This document shows positions 58,541 to 64,000 of a DNA stretch of 64,000 nucleotides, piece by piece. This DNA is from Woronichinia naegeliana WA131. GTDB taxonomy: Bacteria > Cyanobacteriota > Cyanobacteriia > Cyanobacteriales > Microcystaceae. The DNA is taken from the NCBI GenBank assembly GCA_025370055.1, contig CP073041.1:558001-622000 (forward strand), read 5' to 3'. Every line of letters starts with the position of its first letter. Position 1 is the first letter of the stretch. The notes beneath the pieces are model-generated. The model saw nothing but the letters and a program-made list of their open reading frames with translations, was not told where the DNA came from and searched no databases. A program made the position numbers and the translations under genes.

Positions 58541-59420
58541 TTTATTAGAAAATCATGGTAGAAAAGTAGCGCTATCCTATATCCAAAGATTGAGTGAAGC
58601 AGTAGGAAGTGTGGTACAGGCAAAAGAAGAAGCGTGGAGTTATGCCCCGCCCAAGGAGGATAGCCAAATTGCAACAGTGGGAATAGGATTAGATGGAACC
58701 TGTATGCTGATGTGTGAGGATGGCTACCGTGAAGCAATGGTGGGAACCGTTTCCCTATACGATAGTGAAGGCGAACGTCAACATACAATCTATCTAGGTG
58801 CGGCACCAGAGTATGGAAAAAAGAGTTTTCTAGAAAGATTAGAAAGAGAAATTGAGCGAGCGAAAAACCGTTATCCAGAGGCAACATTGGTCGGGATAGC
58901 AGACGGGGCAGAATCAAATTGGAAGTTTTTAGAAAAGCAAACGGAAGAACAGATATTAGATTTCTATCATGCCTCTGGTTACTTAGGTGCCTTGGCAGAA
59001 GCGTTGCATCCGAATACCGTGTCAAAACAAAAAGAATGGTTGACTGAAAATTGTCGAGAACTCAAGCATGAAAAAGGAAAAGCAGGAGAACTGCTAAATC
59101 TGATGAAAGAAGTCAAAGAAGAAAAAAGTCATTCTAAGAATCTTACCGAGAAACTACAAGCGGCGATTACTTATTACGAGAATCATCAGCATCAAATGGA
59201 TTATGCTGAATACTTAGAGAAAAAGTATCCGATTGGTTCAGGTGTTACGGAAGCAGCTTGTAAGACGTTGGTCAAACAACGATTATGTTGTTCAGGGATG
59301 CGATGGAAGGAAAAAGGAGCAGGAATTATTTTGAGCCTACGAGCTTTGGTATTGACCAAGGAACGATGGAGTCAATTTTGGGCAAAACTTGATCAATATG
59401 GGTTCCCTGTAGAACCCTGA
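58482..59420 (+). CDS. ISKra4-like transposase orfB (copy 3)
   Basis: The 312-aa product is intact and differs from copy 2 by one residue (L in DYAEYLEKK). Catalytic region residues as in the other copies. Confidence 0.9.
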   Translation: MAKQVSSKMSGMAGKEVKNDLLENHGRKVALSYIQRLSEAVGSVVQAKEEAWSYAPPKEDSQIATVGIGLDGTCMLMCEDGYREAMVGTVSLYDSEGERQHTIYLGAAPEYGKKSFLERLEREIERAKNRYPEATLVGIADGAESNWKFLEKQTEEQILDFYHASGYLGALAEALHPNTVSKQKEWLTENCRELKHEKGKAGELLNLMKEVKEEKSHSKNLTEKLQAAITYYENHQHQMDYAEYLEKKYPIGSGVTEAACKTLVKQRLCCSGMRWKEKGAGIILSLRALVLTKERWSQFWAKLDQYGFPVEP

Positions 59421-60030
59421 TTACAACAGCTTTTATCAACTAAAGGTCGCACCCCCCATTGGTCATCAGGGGAATACGGGTTTGGGAGGTGACGGCATTG
59501 GTTTTGACTTGAAGATTGGGCATTTTAAGCTGTTTTTTGACCGCATCTACTACCTTCATACACAAGTCGATGGAGTAACCGATGGTTTTTTCATTATTGT
59601 CGAGATAGGAAAACGGAATGGAGGATTCCCTGACTCCTAGCACAATGACACCGGAGTCTTTAATTTTTTTGAGCGTCCCGTTTAACGCTTGTCCTCTGAC
59701 CTCGCTGACGTTAGCAATGAGCATTACCCCGATCGCCGCGATCGCCCCCATTTGTAACAAAGCTTTAGCCATGACTCAATCTCCTGCGATAAAACTTTAA
59801 ACAGTCTTAACTATATCAACTGGTATGAGAAAGGATGAGATGGGATGTAAAGATTTGTAAGACTCCTTTAACAGGGGTAGGAGAATGCGAGGAAAAGCTG
59901 ATAGAATTTTGCGTTAAGTAAGCCTGCTCATCCGGCCAAGACTGTCTCTGCTAGGGATAACTTCTTTCTTGCTTAGGCATTTAAGGCGATCGCAGGTTAC
60001 TTTAACATACGGAATTATTAAGGAACAACT

Positions 60031-60258
60031 ATGGCCATCAAACGTGGAGACACAGTTAGAATTAAACGTCCTGAATCCTACTGGTATGGTGATGTAGGCA
60101 CTGTTGCCAGCGTGGAAAAAAGTGGCGTTCTCTATCCCGTTATTGTGCGCTTTGACCGGGTTAACTATACCGGTTTTAGCGGCAGCGCAACGGGAATTAA
60201 CACCAATAACTTTGCTGAAGGCGAACTAGATGTTGTTAAGGCCGCAGCTGCTAAATAA
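60031..60258 (+). CDS. psaE: Photosystem I reaction centre subunit IV
   Basis: The 75-aa product has the SH3-like PsaE sequence: [40 protein letters not shown] and [11 protein letters not shown]. It sits on the stromal face of PSI and aids ferredoxin docking and cyclic electron flow. ATG preceded by AAGGAACAAC. mutM follows 54 bp downstream on the same strand. Confidence 0.98.
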   Translation: MAIKRGDTVRIKRPESYWYGDVGTVASVEKSGVLYPVIVRFDRVNYTGFSGSATGINTNNFAEGELDVVKAAAAK

Positions 60259-60312
60259 GCGTTAGGATTGACTAGGATTTTTCCTGTACTTATTCCTGAT
60301 TTTTAGCAAATT

Positions 60313-61179
60313 GTGCCAGAACTACCTGAAGTTGAAACTGTCTGTCGAGGTCTTAATCGTTTGACCTTAGGACAAGTTATCCAGGGGGGAGCGGTGTTGC
60401 ATCGAAGCACGCTGGCTTACCCCTTTTCTGTTGACCAGTTTTGGCAGCAACTTCAAGGGACGACCCTAGAACATTGGCAACGGCGTGGCAAGTATCTCTT
60501 GGCCAACCTCAGTAAACAAGGCAAGGCGGCGGGTTACTTAGGGATTCATCTGCGAATGACGGGGCAGTTACTTTGGCAAATGCCAGAAGATGACAAAGAG
60601 ATCTCGACCAGGGCGATCGCGCCTCATACCCGTCTTTATTTTCAATTTGAACAGGGTCAAGTGCTCGCATTTGTGGATATTCGTACTTTTGGACGCATTT
60701 GGGGTCTTGCCGCTTCAGAAACGCCTACAAGTGTTATTTCAGGATTACAAAAGCTTGGGCCAGAACCCTTTGCACCAGAATTTTCGGCGGTTTATCTTCA
60801 ACAAAAATTGAAAAAAAGTCAACGTCCCATTAAAACGGCTCTCTTAGATCAGTCGTTAGTGGCAGGGTTGGGCAATATCTATGCAGATGAAGTCTTATTT
60901 AAGTGCGGTTTGCAACCTACGACCCCCGCTTCTCAAATCTCTCTTGGCCAATGGGAGCAGCTTCATCAGGCGATTATCACGGTGCTAGAAATGGCGATCG
61001 CGGCCGGGGGAACGACCTTTAGTGATTTTCGGGATGTGACGGGCATTAACGGGAACTATGGCGGCCTTGCCTGGGTTTATGGCCGAAAGGGGGAACCTTG
61101 TCGGGTTTGTGGAACTGTCATTGAACGAATTAAATTAGCGGGACGTTCTAGTCATTTTTGTCCCCATTGTCAGTTGTGA
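60313..61179 (+). CDS. mutM: Formamidopyrimidine-DNA glycosylase
   Basis: The 288-aa product starts at GTG with the catalytic PELPEVETVCRGL (N-terminal Pro and Glu), has LDQSLVAGLGNIYADEVLF (helix-two-turn-helix) and the C-terminal zinc finger CRVCGTVIERIKLAGRSSHFCPHC. It removes oxidised purines such as 8-oxoG. Full length. Confidence 0.97.
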   Translation: MPELPEVETVCRGLNRLTLGQVIQGGAVLHRSTLAYPFSVDQFWQQLQGTTLEHWQRRGKYLLANLSKQGKAAGYLGIHLRMTGQLLWQMPEDDKEISTRAIAPHTRLYFQFEQGQVLAFVDIRTFGRIWGLAASETPTSVISGLQKLGPEPFAPEFSAVYLQQKLKKSQRPIKTALLDQSLVAGLGNIYADEVLFKCGLQPTTPASQISLGQWEQLHQAIITVLEMAIAAGGTTFSDFRDVTGINGNYGGLAWVYGRKGEPCRVCGTVIERIKLAGRSSHFCPHCQL

Positions 61180-61302
61180 TCGCCAAAAGATTCTGGAGCT
61201 AAAACCCGACAAATTAAGCCCACGATCAAGCTGGTATCAAGGAGCAGCGATCGCTGGCTAATAGTCTATTCATTTTTGCATTAGCGAAGTCCTCGAATAA
61301 GC

Positions 61303-61340
61303 AAAAAAATTTCCCCCTTTCACAAAAAAGTTAGGGGGAA
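61303..61340 (-). terminator. Rho-independent terminator of chlN
   Basis: On the minus strand TTCCCCC...GGGGGAA makes a 7-bp stem (61311-61317 and 61334-61340) followed by ATTTTTTT (61303-61310). It lies 25 bp beyond the chlN stop. On the plus strand the hairpin lacks a T-run. Confidence 0.75.
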
Positions 61341-61364
61341 TCGATCTTTAACAGAGAATTAAAA

Positions 61365-62828
<1,464 letters not shown>

Positions 62829-62853
62829 TTAGGAAAGACTTAAAAGTAAGATT

Positions 62854-63321
62854 TTAAGAGGAGTTTTCCAATTGTTTCATTTGTGCCCTGATCTCTTCTA
62901 AACCTTCTTGTACGGCTCGATATTCTGGATCTTCAGATAAAAGACCGATGACATTATTATTTTGAACTAGAGTGGCTTCTTGAGCCAATTTTCTTTCTTC
63001 AGCACGTTTTTCTAATTCTGGTCTAGGATCAAAATTAAGACCAATGGTATTCAAAACAGAAAAAAGATCAGAATTGAACTCTAACACTGTTGTTATAAAA
63101 TTTGTTGCTTCTGGGCATAAAGCAACGATAATTCCCGCTAAGTAGTAACGATTTAAAAAAGCTATCATCTGACCATTATATTGGCTATATTCAATAAGAT
63201 TAGCTTTCTCCCTTAGTTGTAAAATTTTCTCTAAAACGAGAGGATTATTTTCATAAGCATCAAGAAGTTTTTCCCTGACTAGAGCTTTATAATCAATGTC
63301 AAAATTTACTTGGCCAGTCAT
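62854..63321 (-). CDS. Small hypothetical protein upstream of chlN
   Basis: The 155-aa product is helical, ends with a coiled coil (VQEGLEEIRAQMKQLE) and contains YYLAGIIVALCPEATNFITTVLEF then IGLNFDPRPELEKR. That core resembles the core of the 63638-63979 protein (LFILGTIAGLNPESFELITLLLKL, LELDFDPLAT), so they are paralogues. 73 bp from chlN, same strand. Function unknown. Confidence 0.65.
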   Translation of the reverse strand: MTGQVNFDIDYKALVREKLLDAYENNPLVLEKILQLREKANLIEYSQYNGQMIAFLNRYYLAGIIVALCPEATNFITTVLEFNSDLFSVLNTIGLNFDPRPELEKRAEERKLAQEATLVQNNNVIGLLSEDPEYRAVQEGLEEIRAQMKQLENSS

Positions 63322-63347
63322 AATTCTTCAAAATAATAATGATTTTT

Positions 63348-63404
63348 GTAGGGGTTTGGTTTCCAAATCCAGAATCTATAAGGCTTGGAGACCAAGCCCC
63401 TACC
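63348..63404. repeat. GTAGGGG...CCCCTAC dispersed repeat, copy 2
   Basis: Inverted relative to the copy at 23451-23507, with GGTTTGGTTTCCAAATCCAG inside. A partial third copy (GTAGGGTTTTGTTTTCCAAA) is at 63423-63450, adjacent to the small gene. Confidence 0.7.
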
Positions 63405-63454
63405 TTAGATTCCATAATTTTTGTAGGGTTTTGTTTTCCAAATCCAGAACTTAG

Positions 63455-63568
63455 TTAATTAATTTCCATAATTTCTTGTTTTAATTCTTGGATGACCTCC
63501 GGTGTACCGTGACGTAACAAAACAGAAATAGACTTTTCTGAACTTGAATTAGCTGATTCCTTGATCAT
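63455..63568 (-). CDS. 37-aa small protein gene between the two chlN-upstream genes
   Basis: Reads MIKESANSSSEKSISVLLRH then GTPEVIQELKQEIMEIN-stop. It starts with ATG and is in line, on the same strand, with both neighbouring genes. Codon pattern and amphipathic helix look protein-like; it could be the start or end of a decayed third paralogue or a genuine small protein. Confidence 0.45.
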   Translation of the reverse strand: MIKESANSSSEKSISVLLRHGTPEVIQELKQEIMEIN

Positions 63569-63637
63569 AACATTTGCAGCCCAATTTTAAAAATACTAAT
63601 TTTGCTCTAACATTAAGCAGTTACTGGTTACTAAATA

Positions 63638-63979
63638 TTAGAGTTCCGATTCCGATGAAGAGCCTGATTCTCTTCTTCTTAAAAAAGCTGGTATATTAGA
63701 TGTTGCCAATGGGTCAAAATCCAATTCTAAAGCCTTTACTACTAGATCGGGGCTATTAAGTTTTAATAAAAGAGTAATAAGCTCAAATGATTCTGGATTA
63801 AGACCTGCAATTGTTCCTAATATAAAAAGAGAATTTAAACGCAAACTATCATCTTGCAGTTTAATGACAACACTAGAATTTTCTAGTTCATTTAATTCCT
63901 TAATTGAGGCTGCATTTTTTTTGCAAAAACCTAGCCATTGTTCTTTTAGAGTTGTTTTAATGTTGTTGGAGATGTTCAT
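63638..63979 (-). CDS. DUF5331-like small protein near chlN
   Basis: The 113-aa product begins MNISNNIKTTLKEQWLGFCKKN, similar to the (F/N)xxLKxKWLxxxxxN start of DUF5331 proteins that sit between chlL and chlN in several cyanobacteria, and ends in an acidic SGSSSESEL tail. Its core is related to the 62854 gene. Role in dark chlorophyll synthesis is only suggested by position. Confidence 0.6.
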   Translation of the reverse strand: MNISNNIKTTLKEQWLGFCKKNAASIKELNELENSSVVIKLQDDSLRLNSLFILGTIAGLNPESFELITLLLKLNSPDLVVKALELDFDPLATSNIPAFLRRRESGSSSESEL

Positions 63980-64000
63980 TGGTTAATCAATATAGTTGTT

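Larger units (their letters stand above)
58065..59454 (+). mobile_element. ISKra4-like insertion sequence, complete copy 3 (1390 bp)
   Basis: Terminal repeats GGGTGTGACCTTTAGTTGAT and ATCAACTAAAGGTCGCACCC, with the target duplication CCCATTGG at 58057-58064 and 59455-59462. Near-identity to copies 1 and 2 shows recent movement. Confidence 0.97.
57466..59772 (-). pseudogene. Amino-acid ABC transporter substrate-binding protein, split by ISKra4-like insertion
   Basis: Pieces 59463-59772 (signal peptide MAKALLQMGAIAAIGVMLIA, then LKKIKDSGVIVLGVRESSIPF) and 57466-58064 (GTIDIECGSTTNSKERQKQV ... DLDGKPVVTTTGTTSDRYIK ... VDKTLTSTMKSGAINTIYSKWF) rejoin in frame as MTNGTIDIECGS once 58065-59454 and one CCCATTGG are removed. 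It is a GltI/SBP_bac_3-type periplasmic protein, about 300 residues, binding Glu/Asp or related amino acids. No transporter permease or ATPase genes are nearby, and the insertion is the only lesion. Confidence 0.93.

Overview
The window is cyanobacterial chromosome. It encodes the photosystem I subunit PsaE, the dark-operative protochlorophyllide reductase subunit ChlN, a carotenoid cleavage oxygenase and cyanobacterial families such as DUF2808, and it is full of the HIP1 octamer GCGATCGC. The very high transposase load and short dispersed repeats suggest a bloom-forming unicellular or colonial Chroococcales lineage (Microcystis/Woronichinia/Snowella-like); that placement is inference and was not tested.

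Layout. (1) 0.1-6.8 kb: housekeeping genes glyA, pgeF, birA, a CysE-like acetyltransferase, argD, a two-TM K+ channel with RCK domain, and tRNA-Arg(UCU). (2) 7.1-16.3 kb: an accessory island with HIP1- and AT-rich spacers. It carries four DUF3782-type coiled-coil/PD-(D/E)XK nuclease-like genes, an EACC1-like small gene coupled to a 940-aa CHAT protease-NTPase gene, a small coiled-coil gene, and two nearly identical antitoxin/PIN-toxin pairs. (3) 16.3-17.8 kb: an IS110 element plus two fused gene scars (a fifth DUF3782 tail and an ISKra4-like tail). (4) 17.8-23.3 kb: one gene for a 1834-aa secreted-type mosaic protein with a LAS-fold peptidase-like domain and RTX end. (5) 24.2-29.0 kb, minus strand: a HAD phosphatase, yqeK, then khpB-yidC-PH-rnpA-rpmH, and a DUF2808 gene.

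(6) 29.2-40.1 kb: a 10.7-kb block made only of insertion sequences, bounded by matching IS5-like ends and the 4-bp duplication AGCT; it sits inside an IS630-type transposase fragment whose reading frame rejoins when the block is removed. (7) 40.4-42.3 kb: fabZ, lpxA and one hypothetical gene. (8) 42.3-52.2 kb: a second IS pile-up, including one transposase gene cut by three different insertions, each with its own target duplication, and a 129-bp MITE with the ends of the ISAs1 element beside it. (9) 52.6-64 kb: a CNNM/CBS transporter-like gene, DUF167, a carotenoid oxygenase, small conserved genes, an amino-acid binding-protein gene split by an ISKra4-like copy, psaE, mutM, chlN and three small genes upstream of chlN.

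The most interesting biology is the island at 7-16 kb, where a caspase-like CHAT/STAND module sits among nuclease-like paralogues and duplicated toxin-antitoxin genes, and the nested IS stratigraphy, which lets the order of insertions be read directly from target-site duplications.
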